This document shows, piece after piece, positions 35,405 to 43,987 of a stretch of 64,000 nt of DNA. Both the position numbers and the translations under genes were made by a program. Origin of the DNA: Rhizoclosmatium globosum (Eukaryota > Chytridiomycota > Chytridiomycetes > Chytridiales > Chytriomycetaceae). The notes under the pieces were generated by a model. The model was not told the DNA's origin and ran no database searches. It saw only the letters and a program-made list of their open reading frames with translations. Within the stretch, counting starts at the first letter, position 1; every line of letters begins with the position of its first letter. The DNA is taken from contig MCGO01000080.1 in assembly GCA_002104985.1 (NCBI GenBank), positions 119,342-183,341 on the forward strand, in the 5' to 3' direction.

Positions 35405-35523
35405 TGTCCCCTTACTATTAATTCTATGACAGTTTTGCATTGTACAACATACTACCAGGAAACAATAAAAGATAAAGAAAGTGAAAACCATAAATAATTA
35501 CTGACTTTTATCTTTATTACGCT

Positions 35524-36882
35524 TTAAAGAGCCCCAAAACCAAAGACCCCTTCACCTACTCCTTCCCCACTGACACCATCCACAACAGGGTCTACCAATG
35601 CTCCGATCGAAATACAACTACTACTTCTCGAGATAATTTTTACATCTCCGTTTGCCCTCAATCCACCACTGGATAACGTGCTGATGGCGGGAGATCCAGT
35701 CATCGCCGTCGATGGACCAAGCCACGATGCCGGTGAAGGCGAACGTACCAAAGTAGAGCTTAGTGTTCCGGAACGAATATTTGATGATGAATTTTGGTGG
35801 GGTCCTGGAATTGGAAGTAGATGCTGTTGTTCGATGGTGTTATATGTATGGTACACTGCAGCTGATGGCATGTCTGTGAGGAATGGTGGAGGTGGACCAT
35901 ATTGATAGACTACGACTGTGTGATGCGGGTAAGGGGACGTGTGAGGGTGATGGCTTGGGTAAACGTAGTGTGGTTGTGGGGATGCTGGACGAGGAGAAAA
36001 GTACGTTTGGTGTTGAGGAATCGAGGAGCTGGAATGGTGGTAGCTATAGTGCGGTTGCTGGTAATATTGTTGCTGCATATTTGTTTGATTTGTAAATTGT
36101 TGAGGGTCCTGGAAAGATTCACGGTATGATAGAGGTAGACCATGTCCTGGCGGCGTCGGTGGCTGTTCGCATATCATAGGCGGAAGTTGTGTATTGTTCG
36201 AGTATTGCTGTCCGTGTTGAAGTGATGGGGCATATTCATAGTTGTTGAAATTGTTGAAAGAGGTCTGGTCAGGGAACATTGGATTGTTTTCGCGCTGGTG
36301 AGCAGGCATTTGTTGTGTTCCAGGTTGGTTCACGTAATGTTGGTCCTCAGTTTCATAGAATGGCTCCTCATCTTCTTCATCTTCAAAATCATCCCCTTCA
36401 ATATGTGCCTCACGGTCGTTCGGATGTATTTCCGCACAAATACCCAGCCTAGCTTTCAATCTTTTGTTCAATTCATCTTTGATCTTCTTCTTTTCGGCCC
36501 ACTGTGATTCAGCGGCAGACTTGAATCCACCAGTCTTTTGGGTCATACCCAAAGACAACATTTTCTGCTCTTTATACTTCATTTGTTGTAATTGTCTTGC
36601 TTGATGCATGTTTTTGCGAGTTGAGAACGAGCTTCTGTATTTCGTTTTCTTGGTTGGAGACGATATGCTGCTGCTGGAGCCGGAGCTTCCCATCAATGTT
36701 TCATTCGATAATGCAACAGAATTTTTGTTTGGGGAGACTGGCGAACGAAGATGTGACTGTGTTGGCTTGTTTTGTTCGGGAGATGGAATACTCAAGTGAG
36801 CTGGTCGAGGACTTGGCACTGAACGCCATGATGCGTCATCCTTAAATCCTCGTTTTGCGTATGGTGCAGAATATTGTGACAT
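35524..36882 (-). CDS. Low-complexity protein, unknown
   Basis: Single exon, 452 aa from the ATG at 36882. It is dominated by Ser, Pro, Gln, His, Asn and Tyr, with His/Tyr/Pro-rich tracts (YYQQPHYSYHHSSSSIP). The one ordered-looking part is a basic helix in the N-terminal half (RQLQQMKYKEQKMLSLGM ... AEKKKIKDELNKRLKAR), followed by an acidic patch. Prion-like composition suggests an RNA-binding or condensate-forming protein, but no domain supports this. Its promoter side faces the copia insertion. Confidence 0.55.
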   Translation of the reverse strand: MSQYSAPYAKRGFKDDASWRSVPSPRPAHLSIPSPEQNKPTQSHLRSPVSPNKNSVALSNETLMGSSGSSSSISSPTKKTKYRSSFSTRKNMHQARQLQQMKYKEQKMLSLGMTQKTGGFKSAAESQWAEKKKIKDELNKRLKARLGICAEIHPNDREAHIEGDDFEDEEDEEPFYETEDQHYVNQPGTQQMPAHQRENNPMFPDQTSFNNFNNYEYAPSLQHGQQYSNNTQLPPMICEQPPTPPGHGLPLSYRESFQDPQQFTNQTNMQQQYYQQPHYSYHHSSSSIPQHQTYFSPRPASPQPHYVYPSHHPHTSPYPHHTVVVYQYGPPPPFLTDMPSAAVYHTYNTIEQQHLLPIPGPHQNSSSNIRSGTLSSTLVRSPSPASWLGPSTAMTGSPAISTLSSGGLRANGDVKIISRSSSCISIGALVDPVVDGVSGEGVGEGVFGFGAL

Positions 36883-37074
36883 TCGAGTTTTCAAGTCAGA
36901 TTAGTTTGGAAGCGACAGAAATGGAAGCAAGCTTCTGGAAATAGCGAAGAACTGGTTCTAAAAATGGCAGCTTTGACTTCTCCGTTCCAAATTTAGAATT
37001 CTTACTCTTCTTTTGTCTCTACTGATTGCAGACATTAATTTTCTCGGGTGATGGGCCAGTTCCCGAGGACTTAT

Positions 37075-37217
37075 TGATAGAGAGGCAAGGGATCGGTGGC
37101 AGGCGCTTAGTACTGGATCGCTGTGTTCGGGTGAACGATAGAGTTTTGTGGGAGAATTATTATTTATTAAACGAGGCGCTTTGGAGCTTGCTCCGCTTGC
37201 TCCGTTCCATTCCAACA
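37075..37217 (-). repeat. 3' LTR of the copia element
   Basis: In element orientation this runs from TGTTGG to CTATCA and matches the LTR at 43787..43929 over its whole length. The target duplication CTTAT lies directly outside at 37070-37074. Confidence 0.93.
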
Positions 37218-37229
37218 CTTCCCCTCAAG
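37218..37229 (-). promoter_or_regulatory. Polypurine tract
   Basis: In element orientation CTTGAGGGGAAG sits immediately before the 3' LTR. This is the expected place and composition for the plus-strand primer of reverse transcription. Confidence 0.75.
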
Positions 37230-37381
37230 CGAACAAAGTAGCTAACAAAAACTAATGAGAGAACGAACAGCGATCACAAATTGACTGAGGGTTAGGGTCC
37301 GAGGTCTTCTTCCCCTTGATCGAGTGAGTGTTGGCTTCCAGATACTGATACTCCGACACACGTGTGTGAGATTCCTACTCA

Positions 37382-39331
37382 CTAAAACCCTCTTCCCTCG
37401 GCCAACGGCTGGTTGCCGCGAGCGGAGGATGAAGGGAAACCTTGCATAGGCCGTATGTGTCTGGCAGCAGAGCAGTCTGGGCAGTAGTCTGGTACGAGTA
37501 GACTGGTAGCGACGAGTAGCACTTTTCTTGATGCCATTCCGAGTTTGTCGCGTAGTTTCCTGAACTGGTCACGTCCGAGAGCTTTGGTAAGTAAGTCGGC
37601 TGGTTGTTCGGCAGTACGAATGTATTCGACATGAACTTGCTTATTGTTCACCAATTCACGAATGTAGTGGTAGCGTAGGTCTATGTGCTTTGAACGATGG
37701 GAGAATACGTCGTTGTTGACTTGATGGATGGTAGACTGGTTATCCTCATAGACGGTCAACGGGGTGTTCAATGGTATGTCTAGAGCCTTGTACAGTTGCA
37801 CGTATGACTGAAGTTCGCGTCCAAGTTCCGAGATGGACATGTATTCAGCTTCCGTTGATGATAGAGGTACGGTAGGTGTCTTCGACGATTTCCATGAGAT
37901 AGCGCCGTCGGCAAGCATTACGAGATATCCCAGTTGAGATTTCGCACCGTAGTGTACGTTGTAAGCAGCATCCGCGTAGCCGATGGGTGACTTGTTTCCG
38001 TCGCGTTTATACAAGATTCCGTGGTCTAATGTTTCATGTAAGTAACGATAAATACGCATTACATGTTCCCAGTGTTCCAGTGTCGGTTTGCTGGAGAATG
38101 CGCTGAGGTAAGATACAGCAGTAGATATATCGGGTCTCGTGTTAATTGCAGCGTAGTTCAAGCATCCTATGGCTTCGAGATATAGGGAAGGGTCGTCAAA
38201 AAGTTCGGAGTTTTCGGTGGCTGGGAGGGGTTTGAAGGATGTGGGAATGGGGACGGAAATGGGGTAGTGGGAATAGTGCTTGGAAAATCGTTGGAGGATT
38301 TCGCTGACGTATTTTGATTGGTGGATGAATATTCCCGACTCCATGTGTTCGATCTGAATTCCGATGCAGAAGGAGATTTTCCCAAGGTCCCGTATTTTGA
38401 ATGCTTCCGCGACATCTTCAACTGCCCTGTCGATGAGTTCCTGGTCACCGAAAAAGCATAGGTCGTCGACGTATACGGATACGTAGCAGTGCTTCCCCTG
38501 AACTGTCTTGTACAGTACACACGGGTCTGCGCGAGATTGACGATATCCTTTCTGTTCAAGGTGAGTTACTAGTTTCCTGTTCCATAGTCGTCCACTCTGA
38601 CGTAGTCCATATAACGACTTTAGGAGTTTGCAGACGCGTCCTGTTCCGTCGTCGTGTCCCGGTGGTTGTCGCATATAGACGTCCTGGTCTATCTCCGCAT
38701 ACAAGTACGCTGAGCTGACGTCGACCATCCTGGTGCTCCAGCCGTTGAGTGCAGTCATCGCCAATAACCATCTGAAGGTTGCTGCTCGCATTACTGGGGA
38801 GTGGGTTTCACCAACGTCGATTCCGGGTCTCTGTGAGTAACCCCTTGCAACCAATCGTGCTTTGAAGCGTTCGACTGATCCATCTTCGTTTAGCTTCACC
38901 TTGTAGACCCATTTGGATCCAACTAGGTTCACTCCATCAGGTGCGTTGACGAGCTTCCATGTCTTGTTGTTTTCGAGCGATGCTAACTCGGCTTTCTCAG
39001 CTGCGATCCATTCTTCTTGGTACTGACTCCTCATTGCTGCGGAGCGAGTTGCAGGAGATTCGGGATTGTTGGCGTTGACGGTAAAGACAGGTGCGTCGTG
39101 GAGGTAGTCTTCGATAGCGGCTGACATCCACATTTCTCCAAACTCAGATATCGCGTCCTCCGAGAACGGGTCTTCGGAATCCAAGTTCAAGTACGTCGTT
39201 GCGAGTAGATTACGTTGAGTTCGGAGTCTGGCGGAAGATCTTACGCCTGTGGGTGGAGGTTGAGGAGGTGGGCGAGTGGTTGCGCCGGGTCGCGTTGGCA
39301 ACGCTGAGGTTTGTTTCTTCGAATTTTTCAT
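37382..39331 (-). CDS. pol: Copia reverse transcriptase - RNase H
   Basis: 649 aa with its own ATG. It contains the copia RT core (WKLVNAPDGVNLVGSKWVYK; VDVSSAYLYAEIDQDVYM; the YVDDL catalytic box). It ends in the RNase H region (SSTEAEYMSISE, YEDNQSTIHQVNND, SKHIDLRYHYIREL, PADLLTKAL). This frame is the same as that of the upstream integrase, but the two are separated by a stop and about 265 nt. RT copies the element RNA to cDNA; RNase H removes the template. The last 60 residues past the RNase H region look like non-conserved tail. Confidence 0.9.
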   Translation of the reverse strand: MKNSKKQTSALPTRPGATTRPPPQPPPTGVRSSARLRTQRNLLATTYLNLDSEDPFSEDAISEFGEMWMSAAIEDYLHDAPVFTVNANNPESPATRSAAMRSQYQEEWIAAEKAELASLENNKTWKLVNAPDGVNLVGSKWVYKVKLNEDGSVERFKARLVARGYSQRPGIDVGETHSPVMRAATFRWLLAMTALNGWSTRMVDVSSAYLYAEIDQDVYMRQPPGHDDGTGRVCKLLKSLYGLRQSGRLWNRKLVTHLEQKGYRQSRADPCVLYKTVQGKHCYVSVYVDDLCFFGDQELIDRAVEDVAEAFKIRDLGKISFCIGIQIEHMESGIFIHQSKYVSEILQRFSKHYSHYPISVPIPTSFKPLPATENSELFDDPSLYLEAIGCLNYAAINTRPDISTAVSYLSAFSSKPTLEHWEHVMRIYRYLHETLDHGILYKRDGNKSPIGYADAAYNVHYGAKSQLGYLVMLADGAISWKSSKTPTVPLSSTEAEYMSISELGRELQSYVQLYKALDIPLNTPLTVYEDNQSTIHQVNNDVFSHRSKHIDLRYHYIRELVNNKQVHVEYIRTAEQPADLLTKALGRDQFRKLRDKLGMASRKVLLVATSLLVPDYCPDCSAARHIRPMQGFPSSSARGNQPLAEGRGF

Positions 39332-39595
39332 TCGATTGGTTATCTTACTGGTGCAGGGTTTAGGTGATTAGTGTATCGGTTGTTCGATGAGTTGGATGTT
39401 TGGGTTGGGAGTTTGGGTTTCCGTTGGACGGTATATATGTTGGGATAAGCCGCGTTAGCGGGGTTGTTATAGGATTGGGGTTGGAAGGCCTTCGCTTGCT
39501 ACGGTATGGTACCGGTAGTCGTTGTGGTATGGTACCAGTTGTTGTGTTTTGTTGTTCGTTAACTTCCCCTCAAACAGAGCCTTCTCTCGGTCAAA
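39332..39595 (-). other. Spacer between IN and RT frames
   Basis: After the integrase stop (TGA, 39598-39596) the frame is open for about 42 codons and then hits another stop before the RT ATG at 39331. The segment carries a direct repeat of GGTACCATACC. No splice pair that would join the two frames was found. Confidence 0.5.
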
Positions 39596-42436
39596 TCAGT
39601 TATCGCGCAGCGTCCCACACGTTTGATTGAGGATGAGAGGTAAGGGGTGATTGGGAGAGGGATGGTGGGGTTGGTTGGGGTGCACTAACGTCTTTGATAG
39701 TGATTGCTCCATCTGTTCAAGTGTTGTCCTCGCAGTGTTGGCTTTGAGTACGGAGCGGTGTAGCGTCGGCTGGGGACGATTATGTCGAAGGGCTTTCAGT
39801 GTTTCCGCGCTCAGAGGTTGGTTTCGTGCTTGTTCAAGCAGTTCAAGGTGTCGTCTAACATTAGTATCAACAGCACCGTTGTCTTGGTTCTTGATACGTT
39901 TGACGTCGAAACCAGGTCCGAGTCTGTCGGGAACAAACTTAGGCCACTTTGGATATACCTTCGGGAGAAAGGCGCAGTCCTTGTATCGGACTTCAAGTAC
40001 ACGGCCGGTTTCTGGATCCAAGACGCGTGCCTTCGATGGTGTTGGCGCTCCAAGGTAGATACCAACAAGTCTCTTGGGTTGCATCTTGCTAACAACCTGC
40101 GTAGATACTGGAAAATACTTGACGGCACAGCCAAAGGGCTTGAAATGAGCGACTTTTGGCCTGATTCCAGTAGTCTCGTAGTCTGGACTCTCGATACCGT
40201 GGCTGAGTACCGGTAAGACATTGTGAATATCGGCTGCGTGAATCATGGCATAACCCCAGTATTCCCAAGGTGCGTCGCAGTCGAACAAGAAGGTTCTTGT
40301 CATCTTGGTCAAGGTCTGGATAGATCGCTCGGGTCCGCCGTCCATTTGTGGGTATTCAGGTACGCCTACTTCAAACTCAATGTTGTTTAGCTGACAGTAC
40401 TTTTGAAAGGCGGCAGAACGACCAAGTTCCCCAGGATCCATTCGAACTCGTTTCGTGGTGAGTCCAAACTTATGTTTGTAGATTTGATGCATTCTGATTG
40501 CGTGTACCAGGGCTTCATCCTTGTGTTCCATGAGTTCAACTGCTATCCGTCGTCCTCCATAATCCTTCATGACGAGTCCGTATGGGTACTTTCCCAGATG
40601 TGGTGGGGAGATTTCAAACACGTCAAATCCAAGGAGCTCGCCAGGTAAGGGAGGGGGTTTGGAGGATGGGGTATTGAAGGGAGCCTTATTTGTTTTGCAG
40701 CTTTCGCAAGATCCACATGCTGTTCGCCGGGCTGGAAACTGAATTGGGGTCAAGTCTGACGTCGTTCCATGTTTCTGCATGTACTTCAAGCGTGCGTCGC
40801 TGGCGTGTCCAAAGGTACGATGCCGTAGTTCGTGTTCTTCAATATCATGCAATAACTGTCTTGTAGCTCGTTCCAACTGTGCTTTCGACAGATCTCGAAG
40901 TCGTATATCCTGGAGTTTGGCTGATATGAGTGAGCGTAGTTGTTTCGAGAGCGACTTCGGATTTGGTTGGCCTTGAATCGGCAGGAAGTGGAGTCCATTG
41001 AGCTTAACCGTTTGAAGGAGTGGTTCGTGTGGTCCATATGTGTTTGTTGTGTTAGTAACATATATGTAACCAGGTAAACCTCGGTTCGACTCGAAGTGAA
41101 AGCCGTTGGATTCGATATCATTCGTTGCTAAGAGGTGGACGTTCGGGAGCTCGGGAGCGTGATTGGCGTTCTTGATGTAGAGTTCCGTTCCGTTGGGAAG
41201 TACTACAAGTGCGTCTCCTTCGCCTGTGATTTGAAGAGGTCCATTCTCATTTGCAGTTTTAGATGTACGCGAGCAGCTCCTGTACGTCAAAAAGAAGTCG
41301 GTCGTCTTGAAGCAGGTCTTTGTAGCTCCGCCGTCAATGACAATGGGAAACTTCTCAGGTACGAGCTCAAACGCGTAGTTCTGCATTGGATCCCGTTCTG
41401 ATGTTTTTTCAACAGGTACTGAATCGACGAGTTTCGCGAGTAGTGCGTGGTCAATTCCAGTAATCCAATCTGTCAGCATAGCGACTTCAACATCCAGAAG
41501 CTGTTTCGTGGTGAGTGCATCTTCCGGTTGATAGTCGATTCGTTTGGGTAACTGAAACGTTTTCTTCTGCGACATAGAGTTGTCTTGGCGTCGGTAGTCT
41601 GGCCATTTCAGAGCGCGAAGGGCTTTCCGAATCGCGAATGTGGAGTGGTCTGGAGGTTTTAGTTTGGGTTGAGGTGCGGTTGGTTTTGCTGAGGTGGGAA
41701 GATGTGGATCAACCGAATATGATGTGTGGGGATGGGACTTAGCATTCTGGGGGGGATTACTATTCCCATGAGGTGTATTTTCCTCATTCCCCCCGGTTTT
41801 AATCGCCGAGTCCACATTTCCGACGTTCAGCGCCGCGGGTCCAGACAGTGGTTGGGTATCAGGTCGTTGATGAGGTTGGGGTATCGGGTGTGCTGATGGG
41901 GTGGGGAGCTGTGGATCAACCAGGATGAGTTGATAAGGGGTGGACTTAGCGTTGTGGGGGGGATTGATTTCCCCATGAGGTATGTAATAACCCTCATGCC
42001 CCCTGGTTTTAATAGCACTATCCACAGCTCCGACGACCGGCCAGGCTACTGCTGGCCTCTGCGAAAACCCGTTTGGTTGGCGACGACAATCTGATTCTGA
42101 GGTTCCTGTTCCTGTTGCTGCACTGGTTGTTGTGCGGGTTGCGGTTGATTCACGTTCGCAGGTCCCTGGGCAGCGACGAGGACGTAGGGTTGCGGGAGGA
42201 ATTGTTGCTGGTGGTAGGGAAGGAATTGGGGGTGTTGGGGATAGGGAGGGAATTGTTGAAAGTGCTGGGGCTGTTGTTGTTGCTGTTGGAAGTATTTGGG
42301 GTAGGTAGTTTGTAGGAGTTGGATAATAGCGGGGTGTTGTCTGATGTCGGATCGGATCCTGTTGGGTGGTAGGATTTTGGCTCCTTGAGGGAGAGGGAGG
42401 AGAGCGTTGTAGGCGTAGTTGGGGTTCTTGTGACAT
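39596..42436 (-). CDS. pol: Copia protease - integrase
   Basis: Frame of 946 codons overlapping the end of gag by about 390 nt in a different frame, so expression probably needs ribosomal frameshifting. The first 300 residues are Pro-rich and include a tandem duplication. Protease is marked by VIDGGATKTC (D-S/T-G-type active site, here DGGA). The integrase zinc-binding part follows (HRTFGHA ... CGSCESC), then the catalytic core with Asp (LGFDVFEI), Asp (MDPGELGRS) and Glu (MDGGPERSIQTL) in DDE order. A Pro-rich C-terminus ends at the TGA at 39598-39596. Confidence 0.88.
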   Translation of the reverse strand: MSQEPQLRLQRSPPSPSRSQNPTTQQDPIRHQTTPRYYPTPTNYLPQILPTATTTAPALSTIPSLSPTPPIPSLPPATIPPATLRPRRCPGTCERESTATRTTTSAATGTGTSESDCRRQPNGFSQRPAVAWPVVGAVDSAIKTRGHEGYYIPHGEINPPHNAKSTPYQLILVDPQLPTPSAHPIPQPHQRPDTQPLSGPAALNVGNVDSAIKTGGNEENTPHGNSNPPQNAKSHPHTSYSVDPHLPTSAKPTAPQPKLKPPDHSTFAIRKALRALKWPDYRRQDNSMSQKKTFQLPKRIDYQPEDALTTKQLLDVEVAMLTDWITGIDHALLAKLVDSVPVEKTSERDPMQNYAFELVPEKFPIVIDGGATKTCFKTTDFFLTYRSCSRTSKTANENGPLQITGEGDALVVLPNGTELYIKNANHAPELPNVHLLATNDIESNGFHFESNRGLPGYIYVTNTTNTYGPHEPLLQTVKLNGLHFLPIQGQPNPKSLSKQLRSLISAKLQDIRLRDLSKAQLERATRQLLHDIEEHELRHRTFGHASDARLKYMQKHGTTSDLTPIQFPARRTACGSCESCKTNKAPFNTPSSKPPPLPGELLGFDVFEISPPHLGKYPYGLVMKDYGGRRIAVELMEHKDEALVHAIRMHQIYKHKFGLTTKRVRMDPGELGRSAAFQKYCQLNNIEFEVGVPEYPQMDGGPERSIQTLTKMTRTFLFDCDAPWEYWGYAMIHAADIHNVLPVLSHGIESPDYETTGIRPKVAHFKPFGCAVKYFPVSTQVVSKMQPKRLVGIYLGAPTPSKARVLDPETGRVLEVRYKDCAFLPKVYPKWPKFVPDRLGPGFDVKRIKNQDNGAVDTNVRRHLELLEQARNQPLSAETLKALRHNRPQPTLHRSVLKANTARTTLEQMEQSLSKTLVHPNQPHHPSPNHPLPLILNQTCGTLRDN
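41690..42050 (-). repeat. Tandem duplication in the Pro-rich part of copia pol
   Basis: Two related units, each containing VDSAIKT, an IPHG/TPHG block, NPPxNAKS and VDPxLPT, lie in tandem (about 75 residues apart). The repeat is in frame and both copies have diverged, so it predates the present insertion. Confidence 0.7.
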
Positions 42437-43515
42437 TGGATTCTGAAGTGAGGTCCACCGCAGGCTCGGCAGTTTGAAGGTGGTCGGGCTTTGGAGGACT
42501 CGAGCGGGTGTGTCGGTCCTTGCTCATGATCTTGTTGATCTTGATTGCTAGGTCTGCCGTATGGGTGTTTGCCACGTTCGTTGCCTCTGTCGTTGTTTGA
42601 GTTATTAACGTCTCTCTCACCGTTTCTGCCCCTGTAATCGCCACGTCCGCCACCTCGGCCGCCTCTACCGCCTCTTGCACCGCCTCTGCCGCGGTAGCGT
42701 TTACTGTCACGTTCGCCGCGGGGATCGTAACCGTGGTCATATCTGGGGTCAGTCAGCAGAGTGGTGTCACGCGTGGGCTTGAAACCAAGGTTGCGTTCAA
42801 GAGTCAAGAGCTTGGCAAGTAGGGCGTCACGGGTGGTGTAGTTGTATCCCTTGAGGGTGTCAAGCTGGGAACCAAAAACTGGACGATACAGCTTGTCTAT
42901 GATGTGGTTAATGGCGATGCGGGTAGCAAGGTGAGGAGCGAATCGTGGGTTGTTGCGGTCTTGTTCCATCTGACTAATAATCTTCGACATTTTGTTGAAG
43001 TATTCCGAGATTGTTTCCGACGACAAGTGCTGGAGATTGATCCATTCCTTGACAGTGTCTTCGGCAGAAACTTCGTTCTGGGAGTCGTACAACGTCTTCA
43101 AGTTTCGCATCCAGGTTTGTGCCATTTTGGTTTGCTTCTGGACAACTCCGTAGAGTTCTTCGGAGATGTTCATTCTGATGATTCTTTTTGCAACAGCGTT
43201 CGCTCTGAAGTCTCCTGGACAGATTCCTTCTTCACGTGTGGATTCAAGAACAAATGGGTCATCCGCGTCGTCTGGATTGTCGAAGTACGCGTAGTTCAAC
43301 AACAATGGATCTTCTTCCAAGACACCACCGGGTCCAAGCCATTGCATGTATTCGTTGTCGTTTGGATCGTGATCCTCCGGGTGGTGGATGGTGTGGTCAA
43401 CTTTGTGTTGTGCAGCGACTCCGAGGATGTCTTCGGCCCATTGTGGATACTCGCTGATGTTACTCGCTTCAAGCATGAACGGAGTGCGCATATTGTTGGT
43501 GTTGTTGGACGTCAT
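42046..43515 (-). CDS. gag: Copia gag
   Basis: 489 aa. It has a copia-type capsid helical region (MNISEELYGVVQKQ ... LKTLYDSQNEVSAEDTV), then an Arg/Gly-rich nucleic-acid-binding stretch. A single zinc knuckle CRACGGPHFRIQCH follows, which has C-x2-C-x3-H-x4-C spacing, one residue shorter than the standard CCHC. A Gln/Pro-rich tail ends it. It forms the virus-like particle and packages element RNA. ATG at 43515, about 270 nt after the 5' LTR. Confidence 0.88.
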   Translation of the reverse strand: MTSNNTNNMRTPFMLEASNISEYPQWAEDILGVAAQHKVDHTIHHPEDHDPNDNEYMQWLGPGGVLEEDPLLLNYAYFDNPDDADDPFVLESTREEGICPGDFRANAVAKRIIRMNISEELYGVVQKQTKMAQTWMRNLKTLYDSQNEVSAEDTVKEWINLQHLSSETISEYFNKMSKIISQMEQDRNNPRFAPHLATRIAINHIIDKLYRPVFGSQLDTLKGYNYTTRDALLAKLLTLERNLGFKPTRDTTLLTDPRYDHGYDPRGERDSKRYRGRGGARGGRGGRGGGRGDYRGRNGERDVNNSNNDRGNERGKHPYGRPSNQDQQDHEQGPTHPLESSKARPPSNCRACGGPHFRIQCHKNPNYAYNALLPLPQGAKILPPNRIRSDIRQHPAIIQLLQTTYPKYFQQQQQQPQHFQQFPPYPQHPQFLPYHQQQFLPQPYVLVAAQGPANVNQPQPAQQPVQQQEQEPQNQIVVANQTGFRRGQQ

Positions 43516-43786
43516 TCTGGAAATTGAGGCGTTGATGCGTTGAGGCGCAAAAAATTTTCACTGAGAGTTGGTTAGAGTGGTGGCACAGTCTGGTAAGGGG
43601 CTGATCAGGCGACTTGGGATTGAACCGTGGACGTAGCGATGTGCTTTCTTGTTCTTGTTTTGGGCTTTTTAGAAGCACTTGTTGTTTAAAATAAAGGGAA
43701 ACTTAGATTTGCTCTTAAGATTCCTCGTTCCGTTTCGTTTTCTTAGCTTGCAATCGTTATCAGGGTCGAGCTTGAGGCTATTAATC

Positions 43787-43929
43787 TGATAGAGAGGCAA
43801 GGGATCGGTGGCAGGCGCTTAGTACTGGATCGCTGTGTTCGGGTGAACGATAGAGTTTTGTGGGAGAATTATTATTTATTAAACGAGGCGCTTTGGAGCT
43901 TGCTCCGCTTGCTCCGTTCCATTCCAACA
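43787..43929 (-). repeat. 5' LTR of the copia element
   Basis: Copy of the 37075..37217 LTR with no difference seen. It is flanked outside by CTTAT (43930-43934). I could not find a classical primer-binding site matching a tRNA 3' end in the bases just inside it. Confidence 0.93.
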
Positions 43930-43987
43930 CTTATTCTAAAAATAGAATAACCAACTCTACCAAAAAAGTTAGAACACTGAACCACGA

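Larger units (their letters stand above)
37075..43929 (-). mobile_element. Complete Ty1/copia LTR retrotransposon
   Basis: A 6,855-bp element on the minus strand with 143-bp LTRs at 37075..37217 and 43787..43929 that I read as identical. Each LTR begins TGTTGG and ends CTATCA in element orientation. It is flanked by a 5-bp target duplication, CTTAT, at 37070-37074 and 43930-43934. A polypurine tract abuts the 3' LTR. Inside are gag, a protease-integrase frame and an RT-RNase H frame in copia order (integrase before RT). No disabling mutation is obvious within the coding domains. Identical LTRs imply a recent insertion. Confidence 0.95.

Noticed and set aside
39332..39620. Intron joining the integrase and RT frames
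   Set aside because: No donor/acceptor pair keeps both frames; the RT frame has its own ATG.
39651..40216. Plus-strand ORFs inside the copia element
   Set aside because: Antisense to integrase; composition mirrors the coding strand.
43740..43786. tRNA-primed primer-binding site of the copia element
   Set aside because: The bases just inside the 5' LTR do not match a tRNA 3' end I can recognise; a half-tRNA or other primer cannot be shown by eye.
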